In this document: positions 7,850 through 17,480 of the stretch, one piece after another | Layout of the letters: every line of letters starts with the position of its first letter | Position numbering within the stretch: position 1 is the first letter of the stretch | Source: Pseudomonas sp. MM213 | GTDB lineage: Bacteria > Pseudomonadota > Gammaproteobacteria > Pseudomonadales > Pseudomonadaceae | Length of the DNA stretch: 64,000 nucleotides | Reading direction: 5' to 3' | Assembly: GCF_020423045.1 (NCBI RefSeq) | Contig: NZ_CP081943.1 | Location: forward strand, 4,774,001 to 4,838,000 | Translations under genes and position numbers: made by a program | The notes under the pieces: generated by a model | Told to the model about the DNA's origin: nothing | The model's database searches: none | Seen by the model: only the letters and a program-made list of their open reading frames with translations

Positions 7850-9421
7850 ATGGAGGCGCGCAGAGAAACACCGTTTGGCGGCACCCATGAGCCGCACGCC
7901 GCACCCGGCATCTGGGCGATTGTTCAGCGCTGGTTGCGCTGGGCGCAGGAGCACTGGCTGTTGCCGATCCTGGCGTTGGCGGCGCTGGTGCGTTTCTACG
8001 ACCTGACGGCGGCCGCCATTTGGGGCGATGAAGGTTCCAGCCTGCTACTGAGTCAGTATTCAGTGGCCGACATCTGGGTCCATGCGGCCCATGACGTGCA
8101 CCCTCCGCTGTATTTCCTGCTGCTGCATGGCTGGGTCGGGTTGTTCGGCGACGGCATTTTTTCGATCCGCTGCCTCAGCGCCTTGCCCGGCATCGTCACG
8201 GTGTGGCTCGGCGTCTGGCTGATGGATTTGCTCGCCACTCGCCGTGCAGCGCTGCTGGCTGGTTTCCTCTTGGCACTGTTGCCCACGGCGGTGCGCTACA
8301 GCCAGGAAGTGCGCATGTATTCGCTGTTGGGGTTGTGGCTGATCGGCGCGACGATTGCCTTGGCCTACTGGATCAGGCGCCCGCATCGCAGACGGTATCT
8401 GGTGGCGTATGCGCTGTTGATGACTGCTGCGTTCTACACCCACTACTTCACGGCCCTGTGCGTGCTCTGCCACTGGCTGTATCTGGGGCTGATCCGCGTC
8501 CAGCCGGGGCATCGATTGCGCCATGTCCAACGCCCCGGCTGGTGGCTGGCGAATGTCGCGATCGTGTTGTTGTACCTGCCGTGGGCGCCGAGCCTGATCG
8601 ATCTGCTCCAGCATCTGGATCAACTCAAGGCCAACGGCGATGTGGGCTGGGAAACGCCTGTCACGTTCGGCTCGTTGCCTTCGATGTTCTGGTCGTTCCT
8701 GATCCAGGACGATGGCGAGAACCTGCCGACGCTGATGTTCATCGCGATGCCGCTGGCCTTGCTGGCCATTGTGGGGGTGGCGCTGACGCGGGACCGCAGT
8801 GTCTTTCGTGGCAGCGCGCTGCTGGTGATCTACACGGCGTTGCCGTTGCTGCTGGTGTTCGGGGTTTCGTTTATCACGCCGGTGTTTATCGAGCGCTACC
8901 TGACGGCGTATGCCCTGGGGCTGCCGATGATTGTCGCGCTGGCGGTTGATCGTCTGTATTCAGGCTTTCGGGTACTGGCCGTGACGGTGCTGGTGCTGTT
9001 TGTCGGTGTTGAACTGGTGGGTTTGAAGAACAACGCCACGGTGGACACCAATGATCAAATCAACGTCATGGTCGACTATGTGAACCAGCACTTCGTGACC
9101 GGTGACCGGATCGTCACCAGCGACATGCTCTGGTACCTCAGTTACGTCTATTACAACCGCACCGAGGCCAAGCCCCTGCTGTTCACTCCGCCGCTGGCCA
9201 ATGGCGCTTCGAGCCGGCCGAACGCCTATGGCTTTGGCACATTGGTGACTCAGGACACGTACCTCGACAGTCTCGACCGCTTGCCCAAGGGCAGTGGCCG
9301 AGTCTGGCTGATTGGCACCGTCGATGTTCCGGACGAATTCGCGCCGTTACCCTCAGGCTGGCAGCGCTCGGGCGAAACACAGGCGGGAGGCGCCACTGCG
9401 CGATTGTTCGTACTGCATTGA
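7850..9421 (+). CDS. GT-C family glycosyltransferase (GT39/ArnT-like), multi-pass membrane protein
   Basis: About 523 residues with around 11-12 hydrophobic helices. The first periplasmic loop carries the acidic catalytic pair in IWGDEGSSLL (D60, E61), characteristic of polyprenyl-phosphate-sugar-dependent GT-C enzymes such as the PMT and ArnT families. HDVHPPLYFLLLHGW and RYSQEVRMYSLLG are further family motifs. Such enzymes move a sugar from a lipid carrier to protein or glycolipid on the periplasmic face. I chose the ATG at 7850, behind an AGGGGGG stretch, over an upstream GTG at 7823. The giant surface protein encoded downstream is a plausible acceptor. Confidence 0.8.
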   Translation: MEARRETPFGGTHEPHAAPGIWAIVQRWLRWAQEHWLLPILALAALVRFYDLTAAAIWGDEGSSLLLSQYSVADIWVHAAHDVHPPLYFLLLHGWVGLFGDGIFSIRCLSALPGIVTVWLGVWLMDLLATRRAALLAGFLLALLPTAVRYSQEVRMYSLLGLWLIGATIALAYWIRRPHRRRYLVAYALLMTAAFYTHYFTALCVLCHWLYLGLIRVQPGHRLRHVQRPGWWLANVAIVLLYLPWAPSLIDLLQHLDQLKANGDVGWETPVTFGSLPSMFWSFLIQDDGENLPTLMFIAMPLALLAIVGVALTRDRSVFRGSALLVIYTALPLLLVFGVSFITPVFIERYLTAYALGLPMIVALAVDRLYSGFRVLAVTVLVLFVGVELVGLKNNATVDTNDQINVMVDYVNQHFVTGDRIVTSDMLWYLSYVYYNRTEAKPLLFTPPLANGASSRPNAYGFGTLVTQDTYLDSLDRLPKGSGRVWLIGTVDVPDEFAPLPSGWQRSGETQAGGATARLFVLH

Positions 9422-9496
9422 GCCGGTGGAATGCTTAAACGATTCACCTCGCAAGCAGTAATAAAAAACGCGTTTTAGTCTGCGCCGTAACTTCGA

Positions 9497-9508
9497 TTTG
9501 ATATCAAA
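9497..9508. promoter_or_regulatory. 12-bp perfect palindrome before the sulfotransferase gene
   Basis: TTTGATATCAAA is a perfect dyad in the AT-rich gap between the glycosyltransferase and sulfotransferase genes, 57 bp before the latter's ATG. It could be an operator; no known regulator site was recognised. Confidence 0.3.
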
Positions 9509-9564
9509 ACACCACTACTTCTAAGGCCATTCATGGTCTACGCTCCGTCATACATAAAGGACTT

Positions 9565-10419
9565 ATGACTAGGGTGAAGGGATTGCAGCAGTTCCATTTT
9601 ATTTCCGGCTTGCCGCGCTCGGGCTCGACCCTGCTTTCTGCAATCCTTTTGCAGAACCCGCGTTTCCATGCCGGCATGACCAGCCCCGTCGGCTCACTCT
9701 TTTCCGGTGTCCTCGAACAATGCAGCGCCGGCAGCGAGTTCGGCGCGGTAATCGATACCGACCTGCGCCGCCGTTTGCTTCGCGGCCTGTTTGACTCCTT
9801 CTACGCCGACAAGGCCGACAAACCGGTGGTGTTCGACACCAACCGCTTGTGGAGTTCGCGCCTGCCGGCCATCAGCGATCTGTTCCCGCAAGCCAAGGTC
9901 ATTGCCTGTGTGCGCAACGTTGCCTGGGTCATGGACAGCATCGAGCGTCTTTATCGCGCCAACCCTTTTGAAAACACCAAGCTGTTTGGCGATGCGGTCG
10001 AACGCAACACGGTCTACAGCCGCTGCGAAACCCTCGCCCAACGCAATCGCCTGGTCGGTTTTGCCTGGGCGGCGCTCAAGGAAGCCTATTACGGTGAACA
10101 CGCCGACTCGCTGCTGATCGTCGATTACGACCTGCTGACTCAAGCGCCTGACCGGGTGATGCGGCTGGTCTACGACTTCATTGGCGAGCCCTGGTTCGAG
10201 CACGATTTCGACCACCTGGCCTACGACGCGCCGGAGTTCGATCAAGCCCTCGGCGTGTCCGGCCTGCACAAGGTCAAACCCAAAGTCGAGTTGCAATCGC
10301 GGCGCACGATTCTGCCGCCGGATTTGTTCAAGCAGTACGCAGAATTGTCCTTCTGGCTCGATGGCTCTGCCAGCGCCGCCAATGTCATTCGTATGAAAGC
10401 CGATGCCGCGATCAGTTGA
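9565..10419 (+). CDS. PAPS-dependent sulfotransferase
   Basis: A 284-residue cytosolic enzyme of the sulfotransferase family. The 5'-phosphosulfate loop is clear at the N-terminus (SGLPRSGSTLL, residues 14-24). The 3'-phosphate motif is represented by VIACVRNVAWVMDSIER, with the usual R and S positions. Enzymes of this type transfer sulfate from PAPS to hydroxyl groups of proteins, glycans or small molecules. It lies directly before the giant repeat-protein gene, and an APS kinase that makes PAPS closes the same locus. The acceptor is unknown; a surface protein or its glycan is the contextual guess. Confidence 0.85.
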   Translation: MTRVKGLQQFHFISGLPRSGSTLLSAILLQNPRFHAGMTSPVGSLFSGVLEQCSAGSEFGAVIDTDLRRRLLRGLFDSFYADKADKPVVFDTNRLWSSRLPAISDLFPQAKVIACVRNVAWVMDSIERLYRANPFENTKLFGDAVERNTVYSRCETLAQRNRLVGFAWAALKEAYYGEHADSLLIVDYDLLTQAPDRVMRLVYDFIGEPWFEHDFDHLAYDAPEFDQALGVSGLHKVKPKVELQSRRTILPPDLFKQYAELSFWLDGSASAANVIRMKADAAIS

Positions 10420-10470
10420 TCGCGGCGTTTTCGTTTACGCAGAAAAAACGTTCGAGTCCGGGTGAGTAAC

Positions 10471-13400
10471 ATGTGGTGGAGCAACGGCAAGTCACGGATT
10501 ACCAAAGGCGCACGAGCGCTGGCCTCTCCAATGATCATGTCCCTGGAACCGCGAATGCTGTTCGACGGCGCGGTTGCGGCCACGGTGGCCGATAGCGCCC
10601 AGGCTGACAGCCACACCACGGCCGACGCGGCCAAGCCGCCCGTTGCGGAGAAACCGGTCGCCAGCCAGGACACCCACGGCCAGGCCGATGCCACGCCCGC
10701 CGTGGCGCCCGTTGCCGTGCCGGGACAGAGCGTGGTGTTCGTCGATTCCCGGGTCAAGGATGCCGACAGCCTGCTCAAAGGTGTGGCGCCCGGTACTCAG
10801 GTGGTTCAACTCGATGCCACCAAGGACGGCTTGCAGCAGATTGCCGATTACCTGGACACCCATCAGGGCATCAGCTCGGTACAGATCATCGCCCACGGCA
10901 ATGCGGGCGATCTGTGGCTGGGGAACAGTTACCTGTCTGCCGACAACGTCGCGGCCCGCAGCGCGGTGTTGGCGGAAATCGGCAAAGACATGAACGTCGG
11001 CGGCGACATCCTGATCTACGGCTGCTACACCGCCGAGGGTGAGCGAGGTTTGAACTTCGTCGATTCCCTGGCGCAACTGACCGGCCGTGATGTGGCAGCG
11101 TCCATCAACCGTACCGGCGTGGGTGGCGACTGGGATCTGGAGATCGCCACCGGCAATATCGAAAGCGCCAACGTGCTGTCGAAAATGGCCATGAGCGACT
11201 ATCAGTGGGGCCTGGCGAGCTGGACGGCCACCAACAACGCCAACACCGGCGTCGGCTCGTTGCGTGCCGCCATCGCTTCGGCGCAGAACGGCGATACCGT
11301 CACTTTCAGCACCGGCATGACGGTGCAGTTGACCTCCGAACTGCTGATCAACAAGAACATCATCGTTGATGGCGACTTGAACAACGACGGTGTGGCGGAT
11401 GTGACTCTCGACGGTCAGTACAGGACCCGGGTGATTGAAATTGCGGCGGGCAAAACCGTGACGCTCGATGGTCTGGTGATCACCCGTGGGCTGGTGTCGG
11501 GCACGGGCGGCAACGGTGGCTACGGCGCCACGGGCGCGATGGCCGGGGGGATTTTCAACGCAGGGGTCCTGACGCTGAACAACGTGACCGTGACCTCAAA
11601 CGCCGCTTCTGGCGGCGGTGGCGGCGGCGGTGTCACGGGGGCGTTTTACGGCGGTGGTGGTGGCGGCGGTGGCGGTTTGGGCGGCCAGGGTGGCGGGCAC
11701 GGCGGTTCGGCCGGGCCGGGCACCGGCACGTTGGGCGGCCAGGCAGGCAGCGCTGGCGTTGGTGGTTACGGCGGCGGTTACGACGCGACCCACATGGGCG
11801 GTCGCGGCGGCACCAGCACTGGCGGGGCTGGCGGCGTGGGCGTTTCCTACTACAGCAACGGCGGTAACGGTGCCACGGCCACCAATGGCACGATTTCCAT
11901 TGGCGGCGGTGGCGGCGGCGCCGGTTGGGACAAGGTCGGTGGCGCCGGCGGCAACGCGGCGGGCGGGATCTACAACGCAAGCTCCGGCGTTATCACCATC
12001 ATCGGCACGTCGAACATTACCAACAACATCGGCGCCGGTGGCGGCGGCGGCGGTGGCGGTGGTCAAGGCAGCAACGCCTCCAACGGCGGCATCGGCGGCC
12101 GGGGCGTCGGTGCGATCTGGAACAAGGGCACGTTGCTGATCACCGCCGCCAACTTCGCGGCCCTGTCCGGTAATGCCGCGGGCAGCGGTGCCGGTGGTTC
12201 TGCGCAGGGCGGGGGGACAATTGGCACCTCGCCGACCGCCGTGGCGGCAATCTACAACGACGGCGGGATACTCAATACCGCCTATGCACCGCCGCCGACC
12301 GCAACCATTGTGGTCGCCGATAGCACGTTGAGCATCGGCGAAACGAGCCTGGTGACCATCACCTTCTCCGAAGCGGTGACCGGTTTCACCAACGCGGACC
12401 TGACCATCGCCAACGGCACCTTGAGCGCAGTGAGCAGCAGCGACGGCGGTATCACCTGGACGGCAACGTTCACGCCAACCGCCAGTATTTCCGACACGAC
12501 CAACGTCATCACCCTCGACAATACCGGGGTGATCAACGGCCTGGGCACTGCTGGCGTCGGCACCACCAATTCCAATAACTACGTCGTCGATACCGCTCGC
12601 CCGACCGCCACCGTCGTATTTACCGACACGGCGCTCAAAGCCGGCGAAACCTCGCTGGTGACCATCACCTTCAACGAGGCCGTGACTGGTTTAACCAACG
12701 CGGACCTGACGATTGCCAACGGCACCTTGACGGCGGTGAGCAGCAGCGATGGCGGCATCACCTGGACGGCCACGTTCACACCGACGGCCAGCATTACTGA
12801 CTCGACCAACCTGATCACCCTGGACAACACCGGTGTCAGCGACCTGGCGGGCAACGCCGGCAGCGGCACCACCGACTCGAGCAACTACGCCATTGATACC
12901 GTGCGGCCGACCGTGACCATCGTCGTGGCCGACACCGCGCTGAGCATCGGCGAAACCTCGCTGGTGACGTTCACCTTCAGCGAAGCGGTCAGTGGTTTCA
13001 CCAACGCCGACCTGACCATCGCCAACGGCACATTGACGGCGGTGAGCAGCAGCGATGGCGGCATCACCTGGACCGCGACCTTCACACCGACCGCCAGCAT
13101 CAATGACACGACCAACCTGATCGTCCTGAACAACACCGGCATCAGCGACCTGTCGGGCAACGCCGGCAGCGGCACCACCGATTCCAACAATTACGCCATT
13201 GATACCGTGCGTCCTACCGCGACCATCGTGGTGGCCGACAATGCACTGAAAATCGGCGAAACCTCGCTGGTGACCATCACCTTCGCCGAGGCGGTGAGCG
13301 GTTTCAGCAACGCCGACCTGACCATCGCCAACGGTACGCTGACGGCAGTGAGCAGCAGCGACGGCGGCATCACCTGGACGGCGACCTTCACCCCGACCAG

Positions 13401-16400
13401 CGCCATCACCGACAGCACCAACCTGATCACCCTGGACAACACGGGTGTCAGCGACCTGTCGGGCAACGCGGGCAGCGGCACCACCGACTCCAACAACTAC
13501 GCCATCGATACCGTGCGGCCAACGGCAACCATCGTCGTGGCGGACACTTCGCTGAGGATCGGTGAAACCTCGCTGGTGACCATCACCTTCAGTGAAGCGG
13601 TCAGTGGTTTGACCAACGCGGACCTGACGATTGCCAACGGCACCTTGAGCGCCGTCAGCAGCAGCGATGGCGGCATCACCTGGACTGCGACCTTCACGCC
13701 GAGCGCCAGCATCAACGACACGACCAACCTGATCACCCTGGACAACACCGGCATCAGCGACCTGGCGGGCAACGCCGGCAGCGGCACGACCGATTCCAAT
13801 AATTACGCCATCGACACCGTGCGTCCGACCGCCACGATTGTGCTGGCCGATACTTCACTGACCGCCGGCGAAACGTCGCTGGTGACCATCACCTTCAGCG
13901 AAGCGGTCAGCGGTTTCACCAATGCGGACCTGAGCATCGCCAACGGCACCTTGAGCGCGGTGAGCAGCAGCGACGGCGGCATCACCTGGACCGCGACCTT
14001 CACGCCAACGGCAGGTGTGAACGATGCGACCAACGTCATTACCCTGAACAATACCGGTGTGGCCGACCTCTCCGGCAACACAGGCAGCGGGACTACCAAC
14101 TCCGGTAACTACACGATTGATACCGTGGCACCGACAGCCACCATTGTCGTCGCCGACACCGCGCTGAGAATCGGCGAAACCTCGCTGGTGACCATCACGT
14201 TCTCCGAGGCCGTGACCGGTTTCAGCAACGCCGACCTGACGATTGCCAACGGCACCTTGAGCGCGGTGAGCAGCAGCGACGGCGGCATTACCTGGACCGC
14301 CACCTTCACGCCAACCGTCAGCATCACCGATGCGACCAACCTGATCATCCTGGATAATAGCGGCGTGCAGGGGGGCAGCAGCGGCAACGTGGGCATCGGC
14401 ACCAGCAATTCGAACAACTACGCCATCGACACCGTGCGTCCGACAGCAACCGTCGTCGTGGCGGATACTGCGTTGAGGATCGGTGAAACCTCACTGGTGA
14501 CCATCACCTTCAGCGAGGCGGTCACTGGTTTCACCAACGCCGACCTGACGATTGCCAACGGCACCTTGAGCGCGGTCAGCAGCAGCGATGGCGGCATCAC
14601 CTGGACCGCGACCTTCACGCCGAGCGCCAGCATCAACGACACGACCAACCTGATCACCCTGGACAACACCGGCATCAGCGACCTGTCGGGCAACGCCGGC
14701 AGCGGCACCACCGATTCCAATAATTACGCCATCGACACCGTCCGGCCTACCGCGACCATCGTCGTGGCCGACCCGACCCTGACCGCCGGCGAAACCTCGC
14801 TGGTGACCATCACCTTCAGCGAAGCGGTCAGCGGTTTCACCAATGCGGACCTGAGCATCGCCAACGGCACCTTGAGCGCGGTGAGCAGCAGCGACGGCGG
14901 CATCACCTGGACCGCGACCTTCACGCCAACAGTGGGTGTGAACGATGCGACCAACGTCATCACCCTGAACAATACCGGTGTGGCCGATCTTTCCGGCAAC
15001 GCGGGCAGCGGCACCACCAACTCTGGTAACTACACGATCGACACCGTGATTCCGACGGCCACCATTGTCATTGCCGACAACGCGCTGAAAATCGGCGAAA
15101 CGTCCCTGGTGACCATCACGTTCTCCGAGGCCGTGACCGGTTTCAGCAACGCCGACCTGACCATCGCCAACGGCACCTTGACGGCGGTGAGCAGCAGCGA
15201 TGGCGGCATCACCTGGACGGCGACCTTCACCCCGACCAGCGCCATCACCGACAGCACCAACCTGATCACGCTGGACAACAGCGGTGTACAAAACGGCTCG
15301 GGCAACACCGGCATCGGCAGCACCGACTCCAACAACTACGCCATCGACACCGTGCGCCCGACGGCGACGATCATTGTGACGGACCCCACGCTGGCGGTGG
15401 GTCAAACCTCGCTGGTGACGATCACCTTCAGCGAGGCAGTCACTGGCTTCACCAACGCCGACCTGACGATTGCCAACGGCACCTTGAGCGCGGTCAGCAG
15501 CAGCGACGGCGGCATCACCTGGACGGCCACTTTCACGCCGAGCGCGAGCATCAACGATGCGACCAACCTCATCACGCTGAACAACACGGGGATCGCGGAC
15601 CTGGCCGGTAACTCGGGCTCAGGCACCACCGATTCCAACAACTACACCATCGACACAGCCCGGCCCACCGCGACCATCGTGGTCGCCGACAGCACCCTCA
15701 GCGCGGGCGAAACCACGCTGGTGACTATCACGTTCAGCGAAGCCGTGAACGGTTTCGACAACAGTGACCTGAGCATCCCCAACGGTACGTTGAGCGCGGT
15801 GAGCAGCAGCGATGGCGGCATCACCTGGACCGCCACGTTCACACCGACGGTTGGCATCAAGGACACCAGCAACCTCATCACCCTGAACAACACCGGGGTG
15901 ACCGACATCGCCGGTAACACGGGCAGCGGAACCACCAACTCGGCGAACTTCACGATCGACACTGTGCTGCCGACAGCCACTATTGTGGTCTCCGACACGG
16001 CGCTGAAGGCGGGTGAAACCGCTACGGTGACCATCACCTTCAGCGAAGCGGTGAGCGGTTTCTCCAACGCCGACCTGACGATTGCGAATGGCACGCTCAG
16101 CAACGTGTCTTCGGGCGATGGCGGCGTCACCTGGACGGCAACGTTCACCCCGACGTCGAGCATCACCGACACGAGTAACCTGATCACCCTCGACAACACC
16201 GGCGTGGCCAACGCCTCGGGCAACAGCGGCGTGGGCACCACCGACTCCAACAATTTCGCCATCGACACCGCGCTGCCGACCGCCACCATCGTGGTTGCCG
16301 ACAACCGCCTGGGCATCGGCGAAACCACCACGGTGACCATCACCTTCAGTGAAGCGGTGAGTGGATTCGATCTGTCGGACATCAGCGTGGCCAACGCTGT

Positions 16401-17442
16401 GCTGTCGAACCTGACCAGCAGCGACGGCGGTATCACCTGGACCGCGACCCTGACGCCGACCTCCGGCATCAACGATGCGACCAACCTGATCGTGCTCGAC
16501 ACCGGCACCTTGCAGGACCTCGCGGGGAATGCCGGCGCGAGCATCGCTATTTCCAACAACTACGCCCTGGACGTAACCCGGCCAACGGTGAGCATCGTGG
16601 TCGCCAACCCGAGCATGGCTGCCGGCCAGAGCACGGTGGTGACGTTTACCTTCAGCGAGGCCGTGAGTGATTTCGACCTGTCGGACCTGAGCGTGACCAA
16701 CGGCGACTTGTCCAACCTGAGCAGCAGCGACGGCGGCAAGACCTGGACCGCGACCTTCACGCCAACTGCCAATGTCAGTGACCCGAGCAACTTCATCGCC
16801 CTCGACACAAGCAATGTCACCGACCTGGCGGGTAACGCGGGGGCCACGGTGTCGGTCTCCAACAACTATGCGATAGACGTCGTGGCGCCGGCTACGGTGC
16901 AGGTGACCCCGGATCCGGAGTTCCTCAGCAGCGACCCGGTGACCGTGACCGATCAACCGAACGTGCCACTGCAACCGATCATCTTCGCCCCGCCCTCCGG
17001 TGATCTCGGCTCGCCGCTGACGTTTGCCCCGTTGTTCGAGGACCGGGTGATCGGCAACGGCATCCGGCCGTTGGGCGACATCTTCATGAACAACGGCGCG
17101 CTGGCGCAGAGTTTCATCGCGCAGGTGTTCAGCAGCAGCGACAGCGGCGGCGAAGGTGCAGGCCACGGCTTCCTTGGTTTCGGTGGTGGTGATGGCGGGG
17201 TTTTCAGCACCAGCACGTTGTCGAGTCTGTTTAATCAGGAGTCCGGTAACGAGCGAGACTCGCTGAATTCCTTTGGCAACCATTCGATCAAGGCCGGCGA
17301 TGTTTCACAGGGGCTGCGCGGCGTGTTTGGCGCGCCGAGCCTCGTCCAGCAATTGCAACAGCTCAAAGACACCGAGCAACGGCAGGTCAACGACCTGGCC
17401 GCTGCTTTGAAACAGGCCGGCATCAGCGAAATGCAGGCCTGA
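10471..17442 (+). CDS. Giant LEPR-motif, DUF4347, Ig-repeat surface protein
   Basis: A 2,323-residue protein. The N-terminus has a positively charged stretch then LEPRMLFDGA (residues 25-34), a motif typical of very large exported DUF4347 proteins; no classical signal peptide is seen. Residues about 88-245 are the DUF4347 domain (QIIAHGNAG, LIYGCYTAEG). A glycine-rich, beta-helix-like part follows (about 340-600). Then come 15 tandem Ig-like repeats of 98-102 residues (about 606-2137), each with GETSLVTITFSEAV and SSDGGITWTATFTP or close variants. The last 185 residues are unique and end in a coiled helix. No RTX GGxGxD repeats are visible. I chose the ATG at 10471 because GGTGA lies 5 bp before it; a GTG at 10462 is possible. 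Probable adhesin or matrix protein. Confidence 0.85.
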   Translation: MWWSNGKSRITKGARALASPMIMSLEPRMLFDGAVAATVADSAQADSHTTADAAKPPVAEKPVASQDTHGQADATPAVAPVAVPGQSVVFVDSRVKDADSLLKGVAPGTQVVQLDATKDGLQQIADYLDTHQGISSVQIIAHGNAGDLWLGNSYLSADNVAARSAVLAEIGKDMNVGGDILIYGCYTAEGERGLNFVDSLAQLTGRDVAASINRTGVGGDWDLEIATGNIESANVLSKMAMSDYQWGLASWTATNNANTGVGSLRAAIASAQNGDTVTFSTGMTVQLTSELLINKNIIVDGDLNNDGVADVTLDGQYRTRVIEIAAGKTVTLDGLVITRGLVSGTGGNGGYGATGAMAGGIFNAGVLTLNNVTVTSNAASGGGGGGGVTGAFYGGGGGGGGGLGGQGGGHGGSAGPGTGTLGGQAGSAGVGGYGGGYDATHMGGRGGTSTGGAGGVGVSYYSNGGNGATATNGTISIGGGGGGAGWDKVGGAGGNAAGGIYNASSGVITIIGTSNITNNIGAGGGGGGGGGQGSNASNGGIGGRGVGAIWNKGTLLITAANFAALSGNAAGSGAGGSAQGGGTIGTSPTAVAAIYNDGGILNTAYAPPPTATIVVADSTLSIGETSLVTITFSEAVTGFTNADLTIANGTLSAVSSSDGGITWTATFTPTASISDTTNVITLDNTGVINGLGTAGVGTTNSNNYVVDTARPTATVVFTDTALKAGETSLVTITFNEAVTGLTNADLTIANGTLTAVSSSDGGITWTATFTPTASITDSTNLITLDNTGVSDLAGNAGSGTTDSSNYAIDTVRPTVTIVVADTALSIGETSLVTFTFSEAVSGFTNADLTIANGTLTAVSSSDGGITWTATFTPTASINDTTNLIVLNNTGISDLSGNAGSGTTDSNNYAIDTVRPTATIVVADNALKIGETSLVTITFAEAVSGFSNADLTIANGTLTAVSSSDGGITWTATFTPTSAITDSTNLITLDNTGVSDLSGNAGSGTTDSNNYAIDTVRPTATIVVADTSLRIGETSLVTITFSEAVSGLTNADLTIANGTLSAVSSSDGGITWTATFTPSASINDTTNLITLDNTGISDLAGNAGSGTTDSNNYAIDTVRPTATIVLADTSLTAGETSLVTITFSEAVSGFTNADLSIANGTLSAVSSSDGGITWTATFTPTAGVNDATNVITLNNTGVADLSGNTGSGTTNSGNYTIDTVAPTATIVVADTALRIGETSLVTITFSEAVTGFSNADLTIANGTLSAVSSSDGGITWTATFTPTVSITDATNLIILDNSGVQGGSSGNVGIGTSNSNNYAIDTVRPTATVVVADTALRIGETSLVTITFSEAVTGFTNADLTIANGTLSAVSSSDGGITWTATFTPSASINDTTNLITLDNTGISDLSGNAGSGTTDSNNYAIDTVRPTATIVVADPTLTAGETSLVTITFSEAVSGFTNADLSIANGTLSAVSSSDGGITWTATFTPTVGVNDATNVITLNNTGVADLSGNAGSGTTNSGNYTIDTVIPTATIVIADNALKIGETSLVTITFSEAVTGFSNADLTIANGTLTAVSSSDGGITWTATFTPTSAITDSTNLITLDNSGVQNGSGNTGIGSTDSNNYAIDTVRPTATIIVTDPTLAVGQTSLVTITFSEAVTGFTNADLTIANGTLSAVSSSDGGITWTATFTPSASINDATNLITLNNTGIADLAGNSGSGTTDSNNYTIDTARPTATIVVADSTLSAGETTLVTITFSEAVNGFDNSDLSIPNGTLSAVSSSDGGITWTATFTPTVGIKDTSNLITLNNTGVTDIAGNTGSGTTNSANFTIDTVLPTATIVVSDTALKAGETATVTITFSEAVSGFSNADLTIANGTLSNVSSGDGGVTWTATFTPTSSITDTSNLITLDNTGVANASGNSGVGTTDSNNFAIDTALPTATIVVADNRLGIGETTTVTITFSEAVSGFDLSDISVANAVLSNLTSSDGGITWTATLTPTSGINDATNLIVLDTGTLQDLAGNAGASIAISNNYALDVTRPTVSIVVANPSMAAGQSTVVTFTFSEAVSDFDLSDLSVTNGDLSNLSSSDGGKTWTATFTPTANVSDPSNFIALDTSNVTDLAGNAGATVSVSNNYAIDVVAPATVQVTPDPEFLSSDPVTVTDQPNVPLQPIIFAPPSGDLGSPLTFAPLFEDRVIGNGIRPLGDIFMNNGALAQSFIAQVFSSSDSGGEGAGHGFLGFGGGDGGVFSTSTLSSLFNQESGNERDSLNSFGNHSIKAGDVSQGLRGVFGAPSLVQQLQQLKDTEQRQVNDLAAALKQAGISEMQA
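12288..16880 (+). repeat. Fifteen tandem ~300-bp repeats encoding Ig-like domains
   Basis: The DNA repeats at about 297-309 bp spacing. Central repeats 2-12 are nearly identical over long stretches, while the last two or three (from about 16260) have drifted. This is in-frame coding repetition, prone to expansion and contraction and to assembly collapse. Confidence 0.9.
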
Positions 17443-17480
17443 AATACTTAAAGCAGTGCGTCACCCAGGGGCAGTCAAGG

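Noticed and set aside
12282..16865. Row of about 100-residue and longer open frames on the minus strand under the giant gene
   Set aside because: They repeat with the Ig-domain period and exist only because the plus-strand repeats lack reverse stops; no ribosome sites or own sense.
12288..16880. Regular repeats considered as a CRISPR-like or satellite array
   Set aside because: The period is about 300 bp, in frame, with no short repeat-spacer structure; it is coding repetition.
10471..17442. RTX adhesin of the LapA type
   Set aside because: No GGxGxD nonapeptide repeats, no LapA-like retention module and no HlyB-type exporter seen; the LEPR-DUF4347 class fits better.
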